The notes under the pieces are model-generated. The model worked only from the letters and a program-made list of their open reading frames with translations, was not told the origin of the DNA and made no database searches. From Parasphingorhabdus litoris DSM 22379 (lineage in GTDB: Bacteria > Pseudomonadota > Alphaproteobacteria > Sphingomonadales > Sphingomonadaceae): a stretch of 64,000 nt of DNA. The position numbers were made by a program, and so were the translations under genes. Shown piece after piece: positions 9,036 through 16,180 of this stretch (within the stretch, counting starts at the first letter, position 1; each line of letters opens with the position of its first letter). The DNA lies in assembly GCF_020906275.1 (NCBI RefSeq), contig NZ_CP086727.1:1798001-1862000 (forward strand), in the 5' to 3' direction.

Positions 9036-9476
9036 ATGTGGGCTATGAAACTGGTCATATCAAGCACGATATTGGACGAATTGCAGCAACTCGCCCGTGA
9101 AACGGCTCCGGAAGAAGCCTGCGGTTTGCTATTTGGTGATAATGGCCGAGTTTCGAGCTTCAAGGTGACGCAAAATGTTGCAGAAAATCGGTTGCGACAT
9201 TTTGAAATAGATCCCGTCGATCTAATCTCCGCGGAGCGAGCAATGCGGGATAACGGACCCAGGATCATAGGCTATTATCATTCCCACCCATCCGGCGCGG
9301 TTGGGCCATCGCAAACCGATGCAGCCATGGCGGCACCAGATGACCGGATATGGCTGATCATCAATGGTCAGGATGCGGCAGCTTGGCAGGCTGTTGAAAA
9401 TGGTGAAATATATGGCCGCTTTGATCCAATCACCCTTGATTGCCAAAGCACAAAAGGCCAAACAGCCGACAATTGA
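9036..9476 (+). CDS. M67 family (JAMM/MPN) metallopeptidase
   Basis: This 146-aa protein has the JAMM zinc-peptidase pattern: Glu in PEEACGLLFG, then YYHSHPSGAVGPSQTD, which supplies the His-x-His and the Asp of the motif. Such short bacterial M67 proteins cleave isopeptide-like or C-terminal tails, often of ubiquitin-like sulfur carriers, or act in cysteine biosynthesis (Mec+ type). The substrate here is unknown; no ThiS/MoaD-like gene is adjacent. Start 9036 or the in-frame ATG at 9045 are both possible; neither has a strong ribosome site. Confidence 0.87.
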   Translation: MWAMKLVISSTILDELQQLARETAPEEACGLLFGDNGRVSSFKVTQNVAENRLRHFEIDPVDLISAERAMRDNGPRIIGYYHSHPSGAVGPSQTDAAMAAPDDRIWLIINGQDAAAWQAVENGEIYGRFDPITLDCQSTKGQTADN

Positions 9477-9503
9477 GTTTTAACAAGTTAAGGGCCCATT
9501 CCC

Positions 9504-10142
9504 ATGTCTCAATCCGGTGTCGATCTCGCTGCGTTGCTATGTTCTAAATTATGTCATGACCTGCTGAGCCCGGTTGGCGCAATAAACAACGGGCTGGAGT
9601 TGCTGGAAGATGAAACGGACCCGGAGATGCGGGATCGCTGTCTTGATCTGTTGGCCGACAGCGCCAGAGCGTCTGCGGATAAGCTGAAATATTTCCGTTT
9701 AGCCTTTGGAGCAGCAGGCGGCTTTGGCGATGAAGTCGATCCTGCCGAAGCGAAGCAGTTGGTTGAAAGTCTTGTTGGTGATCAGGGTAAGATTACATTG
9801 GGCTGGGCTGTTCAAAGCGGCACACTGCCCAAAAAGGCGATCAAGATTTTGCTCAATCTCGCGCTGATTGCCCGGGAAGCGTTAGTGCGCGGCGGGCAAT
9901 TGGATGTCGGTGCAGAGCATGGCGATAATGGGATCGAAGTCGTTGTTCGCGCTGAAGGCGCTAAAATAGCGCTGGATGAAGGTATTCGTGCAGCGCTGGA
10001 AGGCACGTTGCCGCAATCGGAACTGACCGCCCGGACTGCCGCGGCCTGGATGTCGCGTGAACTTTCGTGCGAAAATGGCGGGGATCTGCGGGTGTCGCCG
10101 GCATCCGATACAGAATTGTTGCTAGGCGCAATAGTTGCCTGA
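9504..10142 (+). CDS. chpT: Histidine phosphotransferase ChpT
   Basis: ChpT relays phosphate from the hybrid kinase CckA to the response regulators CtrA and CpdR in alphaproteobacteria. The dimerisation/phosphorylation helix carries KLCHDLLSPVGAINNGLELL with the conserved His near residue 18. The C-terminal half is the degenerate ATPase-like fold of the family (HPTransfase domain). The length of 212 aa fits. This family is nearly restricted to alphaproteobacteria and supports the taxonomic placement. It lies 27 bases after the JAMM gene and 23 before the amidase gene, so the three may be co-transcribed. Confidence 0.93.
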   Translation: MSQSGVDLAALLCSKLCHDLLSPVGAINNGLELLEDETDPEMRDRCLDLLADSARASADKLKYFRLAFGAAGGFGDEVDPAEAKQLVESLVGDQGKITLGWAVQSGTLPKKAIKILLNLALIAREALVRGGQLDVGAEHGDNGIEVVVRAEGAKIALDEGIRAALEGTLPQSELTARTAAAWMSRELSCENGGDLRVSPASDTELLLGAIVA

Positions 10143-10165
10143 TAGGGCGTGATTGAGGGAGCGCA

Positions 10166-10864
10166 TTGACGATGGAGATGATCTGGACGCCTTCTCCCAA
10201 TTTTGATGAGCGTAAGCTGCCGGTCAGCATATTGGTCATGCATTATACCGGTATGAAAGATGCGGCCTCGGCAATTGGTTGGCTCGCCAATCCGGACGCC
10301 AAAGTATCTGCTCATTATGTCGTGACCGAGGACGGTCAGGTCGTGAACATGGTGAAGGAAGAGCAGCGCGCCTGGCACGCGGGTCGCGGTTATTGGCGTG
10401 GGATCGAAGATGTAAACAGCGCCAGTATCGGTATTGAGATCGTCAATCCGGGTCATGAATGGGGCTATGTACCGTTTCCCGAAGAACAGATGGATGCCGT
10501 CACGCGGCTTGCGCATAATATCGTCAAACGCCACGATATCGTGCCAACCAATGTCATTGGCCATAGCGACCTGGCGCCGGCCCGAAAGCAGGATCCCGGC
10601 GAGCTATTCGATTGGGACCGGCTAGCGAGACACGGCATTGCCCTTAAGAAACCATCCTTGAACCGGGGTGAACCGCCGTGGACCGATGGTGGTTTCATGC
10701 TGGCTCTGGAACGTTTTGGTTACGATATTACTGCGCAGAAAGAGGCAGTCGTTGCCTTCCAGCGGCGCTTTCGCCCGAAAAATATCGATGGCGTGATCGA
10801 TGGCGAGTGCCGAACGTTGCTATTGTCATTAATGCTCGACAGAGAGCGTGGAATCACTAAATAG
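10166..10864 (+). CDS. N-acetylmuramoyl-L-alanine amidase, type 2, with PG-binding domain
   Basis: This enzyme cuts the amide between MurNAc and the stem peptide. The amidase-2 (AmpD/AmiD) domain has the zinc-ligand pattern His26 (VMHYTG), His133 (IGHSDLAP) and Asp143 (RKQDPGELFDW). A C-terminal peptidoglycan-binding domain spans about 168-225 (AVVAFQRRFRPKNIDG). I see no signal peptide, which fits a cytoplasmic recycling enzyme like AmpD or an unconventional exporter. The start is TTG at 10166 (GAGGGA close upstream) or ATG at 10172. Its stop codon overlaps the proposed promoter of rnpB. Confidence 0.92.
   Translation: MTMEMIWTPSPNFDERKLPVSILVMHYTGMKDAASAIGWLANPDAKVSAHYVVTEDGQVVNMVKEEQRAWHAGRGYWRGIEDVNSASIGIEIVNPGHEWGYVPFPEEQMDAVTRLAHNIVKRHDIVPTNVIGHSDLAPARKQDPGELFDWDRLARHGIALKKPSLNRGEPPWTDGGFMLALERFGYDITAQKEAVVAFQRRFRPKNIDGVIDGECRTLLLSLMLDRERGITK
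10836..10863 (+). promoter_or_regulatory. Candidate promoter of rnpB
   Basis: TCGACA (10836-10841), a 16-base spacer and TAAATA (10858-10863) resemble a sigma-70 promoter ending about 7 bases before the RNase P RNA. The -10 element includes the stop codon of the amidase gene. Confidence 0.45.
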
Positions 10865-10868
10865 AGCG

Positions 10869-11246
10869 CACCAGAGGGTCGGCCAGTCGCGGGAATATGC
10901 AAATATTCGCGAGGAAAGTCCGGGCTCCACGATTTAAAGGTGCCGGATAACATCCGGCGGGCAGGGGAGCGATCCCCCGTTCAGGGATAGTGCAACAGAA
11001 AGCAGGTCGCGAAGGCTTCGGTCCCGTGACATTGAAAGGGTGCGGTAAGAGCGCACCGCGGGTCTGGTAACAGCCCTGGCACGGTAAACCCCACCTGGAG
11101 CAAAACCAAATAGGGGCGGCATATGGCTATTTCGGCCTGCAGCCCGGGTTGGTTGCTAGAGCGGCGCAGCAATGCATCGCCAAGATGAATGACTGGCTAT
11201 TCCTTGCAAGAGGATGGACAGAACCCGGCTTACAGACCCTCTGGTA
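10869..11246 (+). ncRNA. rnpB: RNase P RNA (bacterial type A)
   Basis: This is the catalytic RNA that removes 5' leaders from pre-tRNA. The helix P1 strand CCAGAGGGTC (10871-10880) pairs with GACCCTCTGG (11235-11244). The universally conserved block GAGGAAAGTCCGGGCTCCA is at 10911-10929. Conserved ACAGAA and AGGGTGCGGTAAGAGCGCACC segments follow in the right order. The 3' conserved strand GAACCCGGCTTACAGACC is at 11221-11238. The length of about 375 bases is normal. Open frames crossing it on both strands are spurious. Confidence 0.97.
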
Positions 11247-11292
11247 TTTAAATATGGCTGGAACTGGCGCAGGGCCTTTGTTAGAGAGCGAT

Positions 11293-11829
11293 ATGCCAAA
11301 AGCAAAACGATCCGATAACTGGGGCTTTCCCCGCTGGGGCAGCTATGAAAGCTCGCGTGAAGCAGAGCAGGTCAAGATTTGCGACCGGCATGGCTGCAAC
11401 GAGGCAGGTAACTGCCCCGCACCCAAGTCACCCAATAGTCCGGATCGCTGGTATTTCTGCGAAAAACATGCGGCTGAATATAATCGCGGTTGGGATTATT
11501 TCGAAGGGCTTGATAAGGAAGAGCGCGCTAAACGCGAAGCCGACGAGCAGCGTGATGCCAATGCCTATCAAGAAGCGAAGCATTATAGCTGGATGGGATC
11601 CGGCGACGGCAGCCGGTCGCGTGATGAAATGACGGCTCTGGAAATATTCGATCTGACGCCCGATGTTGATTTTGAGACGGTCAAAAAGGCATGGCGTGCG
11701 ATGGCCAAGGAATATCATCCCGACGTCAATCCTGGCGATGAAGAAGCGGCCAAGAAGTTCCAGGCGGCACAGGCCGCTTTCGACGTGCTCAAAATCGCTG
11801 AAGAGCGCCGGGTCTGGAAGCCGGTTTAA
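11293..11829 (+). CDS. J-domain protein with an N-terminal Cys/His cluster
   Basis: J-domain proteins stimulate ATP hydrolysis by DnaK. The start at 11293 (MPKAKRSDNWG) is used because the frame upstream lies inside the RNase P RNA; AGAGAG precedes it. The C-terminal J domain covers about residues 113-178 with HPD at 142-144 in KEYHPDVNPGD. The N-terminal part carries Cys30, His33, Cys35, Cys41, Cys56 and His59, spaced like a zinc site. There is no G/F region or DnaJ-type zinc-finger repeat, so it is a class III co-chaperone. Its client is unknown. It converges on the SecD-P1-like gene with 5 bases between stops. Confidence 0.88.
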   Translation: MPKAKRSDNWGFPRWGSYESSREAEQVKICDRHGCNEAGNCPAPKSPNSPDRWYFCEKHAAEYNRGWDYFEGLDKEERAKREADEQRDANAYQEAKHYSWMGSGDGSRSRDEMTALEIFDLTPDVDFETVKKAWRAMAKEYHPDVNPGDEEAAKKFQAAQAAFDVLKIAEERRVWKPV

Positions 11830-11834
11830 AGCCT

Positions 11835-12227
11835 TTACGGCGTTTCCGAGCCTTCGGTCATTTGACTTTGTAACTCGGTAGCCTCTTCCAAAGTAAATCC
11901 GCCGGAAATCTGGGCCGTGCGGCTATGGACATATTCATTCAATACGGGCGTGCTTAACAAGCGGCCTTTGAAGCAAAGAACGATTTTTTTGCCGACACGT
12001 CCTTTCTGTACGGCCAAGAATCTATCGAATCCGCTTTCAGAGAATTCGATGTTCAGTACAGGTTCGTTTGACTGCATATGAAAGCCGACTTGCGCTGATT
12101 TTATGTCGGAAGCGATCAGTCGGAACTCAAAATCCTGCCGCGGTTCGGCTAAGCAATCATGCTCATAACCGGGTTCATCCACTGGAGCATCTGGCCCTGC
12201 AATCAGGAGCAAAGCCGCCCAAATCAT
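11835..12227 (-). CDS. Stand-alone SecD P1-head-like exported protein
   Basis: This 130-aa protein starts with a hydrophobic segment (MIWAALLLIAG) that could be a short signal peptide or anchor. Its second half (about residues 70-122) resembles the SecD P1 head subdomain: VGKKIVLCFKGRLLSTPVL then TAQISGGFTLEEATEL matches the family pattern GrxlAIvLDgkvisaPvI...QItGnFtxeEA. No SecD membrane channel is present. The start overlaps the sufE stop by 4 bases (ATGA), so the two are translationally coupled. A role in periplasmic protein handling is only a guess from the fold. Confidence 0.72.
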   Translation of the reverse strand: MIWAALLLIAGPDAPVDEPGYEHDCLAEPRQDFEFRLIASDIKSAQVGFHMQSNEPVLNIEFSESGFDRFLAVQKGRVGKKIVLCFKGRLLSTPVLNEYVHSRTAQISGGFTLEEATELQSQMTEGSETP

Positions 12228-12631
12228 GACTGATACCGTTCTGCGGTTTCATTGATCAGCGCAATCATGTTCGGAATACCCTGGGTCCGATTGGAACTGA
12301 GCTGGTTTTTCAAATCAAACGGTGCGAGCTTTTCGGCAATGTCGGTTTTCAAAACGTCATCAATAGGTTGATCCTGAACCGTTTCGAGCACCAGCGCGAT
12401 GATACCCTTGGTAATGGCAGCATTGCTGTCTGCCAGAAAATGCAGGCGTCCATCATCCTGTTTTGTTGGATAAACCCATACCGAGGCGGAACAGCCACGA
12501 ACCAGCGTTGCATCGGTTTTCAGGGCGTCGGGCATGGCTTCCAGCTCTTTGCCCAGATCAATCAGAAGCCGGTATCGGTCATCAGCTTCCAAAAATTCAT
12601 ATTCTTCTACAAGATCGTCAAATTTGCTCAT
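12224..12631 (-). CDS. sufE: Cysteine desulfuration protein SufE
   Basis: SufE takes persulfide sulfur from SufS and passes it to the Suf Fe-S assembly scaffold. The 135-aa length is normal. The acceptor Cys47 sits in LVRGCSASVW, the family signature, and DLKNQLSSNRTQGIPNMI near the C-terminus is also typical. No sufBCDS genes are in the window, so it is separated from the main suf operon. It lies 54 bases downstream of the last small gene of the psp cluster on the same strand and may receive read-through. Confidence 0.95.
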   Translation of the reverse strand: MSKFDDLVEEYEFLEADDRYRLLIDLGKELEAMPDALKTDATLVRGCSASVWVYPTKQDDGRLHFLADSNAAITKGIIALVLETVQDQPIDDVLKTDIAEKLAPFDLKNQLSSNRTQGIPNMIALINETAERYQS

Positions 12632-12685
12632 CCCCGCCCGCTAGCAGGGCAGGGGATTCGCGTCATCCCTTTTTAGGTTCGGCTG

Positions 12686-12916
12686 TTAAAGCTCCACTCC
12701 GGCGGCGATCGCTTCCAGCTTGCGGATGCGTTCTTTCAGGTCCGCAACTTCAATCCGCGATGTCGCGCTGGGGGGATTTTTCTCGCGCTGTTGCTCCAAT
12801 TCCTTGGTCTTGAGATCAATCCAGTCCCGCCAACCGCGCAGAGCGATGAGGGAGACCGCCGTTAGTCCGATCAGGGTAAATGCAGCAATCATCAGGTAAA
12901 AACTGGGTTCTGGCAT
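12686..12916 (-). CDS. Small membrane/coiled-coil protein of the psp operon (sixth)
   Basis: This 76-aa protein has one N-terminal membrane helix (about residues 5-27) followed by a charged helix. It ends with VADLKERIRKLEAIAAG, which resembles the coiled-coil tail of PspB and of the five genes before it (LKERVAVLEKIATD). It is the most divergent of the six and lacks the terminal LR pair. It lies 42 bases downstream of the 86-aa gene and is the last gene of the run. No enzyme motif is present. Assembly with PspB/PspC-like partners at the inner membrane is inferred. Confidence 0.8.
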   Translation of the reverse strand: MPEPSFYLMIAAFTLIGLTAVSLIALRGWRDWIDLKTKELEQQREKNPPSATSRIEVADLKERIRKLEAIAAGVEL

Positions 12917-12958
12917 GATGCTATCCTTCTTCTCTTCCTGCTTCTTTGAGAGACCGTC

Positions 12959-13219
12959 CTATTGGTCCCGCAATTTCTCAATTTCATTTTCAAGTTCACG
13001 AGCGCCGCGATCATCGGTGGCAATCTTTTCAAGAACGGCGACGCGTTCCTTGAGATATTTGACTTCCTCGCGCAGTCGTCCGGCGTCGGGGTCAACCATG
13101 GTGACCGGGTTGCCTTCTTCGTCGGACGCGATGCCATGTTTGGCCTGAATGCGTGTGCTGACCACTTTGCCGACCGTGATAACGATGATAATCGCGACAA
13201 CCATTTCAAACGGATTCAT
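12959..13219 (-). CDS. Small PspB-like membrane/coiled-coil protein (fifth)
   Basis: This 86-aa protein has a membrane helix at about residues 5-22, then RIQAKHGIASDEEGNP, related to the RAKHGYPLE segment of the first paralog. The C-terminal coiled coil EVKYLKERVAVLEKIATD leads into ELENEIEKLRDQ. That tail is nearly identical to the tail of the next gene upstream (13250-13516), suggesting recent duplication or gene conversion of the 3' half. The gap to that gene is 30 bases. Confidence 0.83.
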   Translation of the reverse strand: MNPFEMVVAIIIVITVGKVVSTRIQAKHGIASDEEGNPVTMVDPDAGRLREEVKYLKERVAVLEKIATDDRGARELENEIEKLRDQ

Positions 13220-13249
13220 TTAGTTTATTCCCTCCAATTACGTTTTTGC

Positions 13250-13516
13250 TCAGCTGTCTCTCAGCTTCGCGATTTCACTCTCTAATTCCCGTGCACCGCG
13301 CTCATCAGTGACGATTTTCTCCAATGTAGCGACACGCTCTTTCAGATATTTCATGTCTTCATTCATCTGCTGACCGTCTTTGTTTTGCGGCCCTTTTTTA
13401 CCGAGCAGCAAGAGTTCTTTCTCTTTGTCGATCATCTTGCTTTGATGACGGGTCCATATCCAAAGACCACCAAGGGCAAACGGAGCAAGAGGTATCAGAT
13501 AACCAAGCCAATCCAT
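13250..13516 (-). CDS. Small PspB-like membrane/coiled-coil protein (fourth)
   Basis: This 88-aa protein has a hydrophobic N-terminus (residues 4-21), then IWTRHQSKMIDKEKELLLL and a C-terminal coiled coil MKYLKERVATLEKIVTDE ending in ELESEIAKLRDS. The IWT-HQ-KM junction is shared with the preceding gene (13516-13776), so these two form a second subfamily. Its ATG overlaps the stop of that gene by one base (TGATG), which implies coupled translation and a fixed ratio of products. Confidence 0.83.
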   Translation of the reverse strand: MDWLGYLIPLAPFALGGLWIWTRHQSKMIDKEKELLLLGKKGPQNKDGQQMNEDMKYLKERVATLEKIVTDERGARELESEIAKLRDS

Positions 13517-13776
13517 CAGTTCAGTTCCTTCACTTCTGGCTCATCGCGCAGACTTTCAATCTGTCCGGCAACATCAAAGCCTTTGTCCGTAACAATCCTC
13601 TCCAGAACCCGGACTCGCTGTTCCAGTTGTTGATTGCTGGCTGCGTATTGCGCCGCTTTTTCGGCAGAAATCTTGGATTGCATCTTCATCATTTTTTGCT
13701 GATGACTGGTCCAGATTGCGAAGACGCCCACGCCAATGCCAGCAAAGGGGATCAATATGGCAATATTTTCAATCAT
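13516..13776 (-). CDS. Small PspB-like membrane/coiled-coil protein (third)
   Basis: This 86-aa protein has a membrane helix at about residues 5-22, then IWTSHQQKMMKMQSKISAEK and a coiled coil LEQRVRVLERIVTDKG. It ends in QIESLRDEPEVKELN, an acidic extension not seen in the others. It is the partner of the next gene by its IWT-HQ-KM junction. The gap to the preceding gene is 10 bases. No catalytic residues are recognisable. Confidence 0.82.
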   Translation of the reverse strand: MIENIAILIPFAGIGVGVFAIWTSHQQKMMKMQSKISAEKAAQYAASNQQLEQRVRVLERIVTDKGFDVAGQIESLRDEPEVKELN

Positions 13777-13786
13777 TTTGGTCTCC

Positions 13787-14116
13787 TCAGTTCTTTGGCG
13801 CGCGCAAGGCTTCGATTTCGTTTGTCAAGCGATGGCTGTCATCGGTCACAATTCGCTCAACATTGGCAAGCCGATCTTTCATTGATCCGATCTCGGCACG
13901 GAGTTCGGCATTTTCGTTGGTCAATAATTTGACCCGTTCAACCGCTTCCCGGTCTGTATTGGGATGGAGCGCATTGCCCCAACTGCCTTCCAATGGATAT
14001 CCGTTTTTGATCCGCATCCAGGTGGTAACTACCCAACCGGTAACGGCGATGCCCGTAATTACTGCGGCATAAGGCAAAATTTCCAGAATAAATGCTGCTT
14101 TGTCCGGTTCCATCAT
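13787..14116 (-). CDS. Small PspB-like membrane/coiled-coil protein (second)
   Basis: At 109 aa this is the longest of the six. A membrane helix (about residues 12-32) is followed by TTWMRIKNGYPLEGSWGN, closely matching the first paralog (NNWIRAKHGYPLEDEWGG). Next come LLTNENAELRAEIGSMKDRL and VERIVTDDS, with EIEALR near the end. Its start overlaps the stop of the first paralog by 4 bases (ATGA). The shared GYPLE-W box between helix and coil looks like a specific contact surface, possibly at the membrane interface. Confidence 0.84.
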   Translation of the reverse strand: MMEPDKAAFILEILPYAAVITGIAVTGWVVTTWMRIKNGYPLEGSWGNALHPNTDREAVERVKLLTNENAELRAEIGSMKDRLANVERIVTDDSHRLTNEIEALRAPKN

Positions 14117-14412
14117 CCCTTCTCCCGCAATGCTTCAATTTCATCTGCCGTCCGTTTGGCAGGATCGGTCGCGATCCGCTCTAACACGGCCAGGCGTTCT
14201 TGCAGTCGGTCAATTTTGCCAACCAGTTCTTCATTCTCATTGGAAAGCAACTCGATCTTGCGTTCTGCGTTTGGGTCACCTTTCTTGGTCGTGCCGCCCC
14301 ATTCATCTTCAAGCGGATAACCATGCTTGGCTCTGATCCAATTGTTGATGATCCAGCCTGCGTAACATACAGCGATGATCGCAATCACAAATCCCGGTCC
14401 ACCCCAATTCAT
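14113..14412 (-). CDS. Small PspB-like membrane/coiled-coil protein (first)
   Basis: This 99-aa protein has a membrane helix at residues 6-26 and the box WIRAKHGYPLEDEWGG. A coiled coil ELLSNENEELVGKIDRL then leads to RLAVLERIATDPAKRT and ends with DEIEALREKG. It begins 29 bases after pspC. The PspB-style arrangement (outer N-terminus, helix, cytoplasmic coiled coil with LE-I--D) is clear, yet a genuine pspB is already present two genes upstream. It is therefore an additional family member rather than PspB itself. Confidence 0.84.
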   Translation of the reverse strand: MNWGGPGFVIAIIAVCYAGWIINNWIRAKHGYPLEDEWGGTTKKGDPNAERKIELLSNENEELVGKIDRLQERLAVLERIATDPAKRTADEIEALREKG

Positions 14413-14441
14413 AAAATATCTCCCTAATTCTTTCGTCTCGT

Positions 14442-14822
14442 TTAGCGCAGCTTCTCAATTTCGTTGGAGAGCGCGCTATTGTTGGTTGTGTAGTACATTT
14501 CCATATCGGCCAGACGGCGGTCAATTTCGCGAAATCTGGACCTGACATCTCGTGCCGTGCGGCGGGGAGATTGGCGAACGCCTTGCCAAAATTCGCGCTC
14601 TGACGCGTCTCCATAAAGTTCGATTGGTTTTGGATCGAACGATTTTGCTGCAATCCAGTAAGCGATAAATGTGATTGGAAAAGGAACTGCAAAGGTCGCA
14701 AATACGGCCGCTACCCTGACCCAAAACACCTTCATGCCAGTATAATCCGATATGCCCGCGCATACTCCGCTCCATTTTGCGCGCTGTTTATCAAGATAGA
14801 ATTTCGTTCTTGCAGAAGTCAT
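14442..14822 (-). CDS. pspC: Phage shock protein C
   Basis: PspC is an inner-membrane sensor that, with PspB, recruits PspA away from PspF during envelope stress. The PspC domain covers about residues 8-62: DKQRAKWSGVCAGISDYTG followed by a hydrophobic stretch to about 60. The C-terminal part FREIDRRLADMEMYYTTNN with SNEIEKLR is a coiled coil matching the tail of E. coli PspC and of the small proteins downstream. At 126 aa the length is ordinary. It starts just after the pspB stop, so they are probably coupled. Confidence 0.95.
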   Translation of the reverse strand: MTSARTKFYLDKQRAKWSGVCAGISDYTGMKVFWVRVAAVFATFAVPFPITFIAYWIAAKSFDPKPIELYGDASEREFWQGVRQSPRRTARDVRSRFREIDRRLADMEMYYTTNNSALSNEIEKLR

Positions 14823-14824
14823 TG

Positions 14825-15127
14825 TTAGCGCCTTTCTTTGAGCAAATTATCAAAATTTTCGAGCGTCGGTTTAGGATCGCTACCAGAGGTGGGCAGAGCC
14901 GCCTGGCGCCAATTTGGATTGTCGGCCGCCATGATCCGTTCAATGGTTTCCATCCGATCATCTAACCGTCGAGCCATGGTGTGCAACTCATCGAGTAGCT
15001 GTTCATCTTCGTTGGTAATCGTAGCCGACGTTTTCCATTTGGTGACATAGTGAAAGATGAGCCAAGGAAGACCGATAAATAGGGTCAGCGTTCCTATGAT
15101 CGCAACTGCTACAATTTCCTCGGGCAT
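14825..15127 (-). CDS. pspB: Phage shock protein B
   Basis: PspB is a small inner-membrane partner of PspC. One membrane helix (about residues 5-27, ending PWLIFHYVTKWK) is followed by a cytoplasmic coiled coil with RRLDDRMETIERIMAADNPN, the hallmark of the family (compare LESILDAEHPNW in E. coli). The 100-aa length exceeds the usual 75 because of a C-terminal extension after NPNWRQ. The start overlaps the pspA stop by one base (TAATG). Confidence 0.94.
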   Translation of the reverse strand: MPEEIVAVAIIGTLTLFIGLPWLIFHYVTKWKTSATITNEDEQLLDELHTMARRLDDRMETIERIMAADNPNWRQAALPTSGSDPKPTLENFDNLLKERR

Positions 15128-15798
15128 TATTTGTCACCTTTCTTCATGGCTGCCTTCATGGCTTCCAGTTCATCATCAACCTTGTCACTGCTTTCGAGTG
15201 CAGCAATCTGGTTTTCCAGTGTTTCAGGTTCTCCGCCCATGGTTAGTGCATCGGCACGGCCCTCGGCCTGGTCTACCTGACGTTCGAGATATTCAAATTT
15301 TGAAAATGCATCATGAACCTTGTCGCCATTATACATTTCGCGGATTTTATAGCGGTTCTCTGCACTTTCGAGCCGGTTAACCAGGCTGCTTTGGCGAGAG
15401 CGCGCTTCCTGTAATTTCTTTTGCAGCTTGGCGATATCACCTTCTGAAGCGCGCAACGCGTCATCCAGAACCTGTATCTCAACCGTAAGCTGCTCTGCCA
15501 TATCGGCGGCTTTGCGTTTTTCAATCAATGCCGCTTTGGCTAGATCTTCACGATCCTTGGACAAAGCCAATTGTGCTTTTTCATTCCAGTCTTCGGTAAG
15601 CTGGTTCAGCTTATCAATATGTCGGCGCATTTCCTTTTGATCGGCAATGGTGCGCGCCGCAGAAGCGCGGACTTCGACAAGGGTTTCTTCCATCTCCAGG
15701 ATGATCATGCGGATCAGTTTTGACGGATCCTCCGCCTTGTCCAGCATGTCTGTGACATTGGCAGCGATGATATCGCGCGTTCTTGAAAAAATACCCAT
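15127..15798 (-). CDS. pspA: Phage shock protein A (PspA/IM30/Vipp1 family)
   Basis: PspA binds stressed inner membrane as an ESCRT-III-like coat and otherwise inhibits PspF. The start at 15798 (MGIFSRTRDIIAANV) is chosen because GGAG lies 7 bases upstream and the amphipathic N-terminal helix begins there; the frame extends further upstream without support. The 223-aa protein is almost entirely alpha-helical coiled coil. Family signatures include LIRMIILEMEETLVEVR and the KFEYLERQVDQAEGRADAL segment near residue 170. It is the second gene after the sigma-54 promoter. Confidence 0.97.
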   Translation of the reverse strand: MGIFSRTRDIIAANVTDMLDKAEDPSKLIRMIILEMEETLVEVRASAARTIADQKEMRRHIDKLNQLTEDWNEKAQLALSKDREDLAKAALIEKRKAADMAEQLTVEIQVLDDALRASEGDIAKLQKKLQEARSRQSSLVNRLESAENRYKIREMYNGDKVHDAFSKFEYLERQVDQAEGRADALTMGGEPETLENQIAALESSDKVDDELEAMKAAMKKGDK

Positions 15799-15947
15799 GG
15801 TTAAACTCCGGTAGTTGCTAGCATTGTGCCTGGAATGGTTCGAACGGTCAGGCTGGTCTTCATAAAATTCTACGTCTTCAATCTGGAAAGGTGGCCGGGA
15901 CCTAACTTCGGCAAGGGGGTATGAAGGGGTCCCGGCCATTTCGCCTG

Positions 15948-16130
15948 TCACGCCTTGTAGCTGACAGTTGGGGAAATTGTACCATCTTCAGAGATGGTCG
16001 GGCTCTGCGCTTCGACAGGGCCCACGGCGCTGATCAAAATTGTCAGGCTGAACAACAGAACGGAAATGATCGCAGAAACGTCGGTTCTGCTCAAATTCAT
16101 TGATTTGCCTGTTTTCGTGGTTGCTGACAT
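15948..16130 (-). CDS. Small membrane protein, first gene of the psp operon
   Basis: This 60-aa product starts at 16130 (MSATTKTGKSMNLS), set by a near-perfect ribosome site GGAGG about 4 bases upstream; a longer in-frame start at 16157 lacks one. A single hydrophobic helix spans about residues 20-40, followed by a short polar tail. The sequence SAVGPVEAQSP could also be read as the end of a cleavable signal peptide. It lies directly behind the sigma-54 promoter and 150 bases before pspA. It has no recognised family and is probably a stress-induced membrane peptide. Confidence 0.72.
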   Translation of the reverse strand: MSATTKTGKSMNLSRTDVSAIISVLLFSLTILISAVGPVEAQSPTISEDGTISPTVSYKA

Positions 16131-16180
16131 TTTGTCCTCCATTTGGTCGATTTCCAATCCCTTGCGGGTTTGATCCTAAC

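Noticed and set aside
11149..11292. Upstream extension of the J-domain protein
   Set aside because: These codons lie inside the RNase P RNA; the real start with ribosome site is at 11293.
15799..15951. 51-codon N-terminal extension of PspA
   Set aside because: PspA proteins begin at MGIFSR, and GGAG precedes that ATG; the extension has no support.
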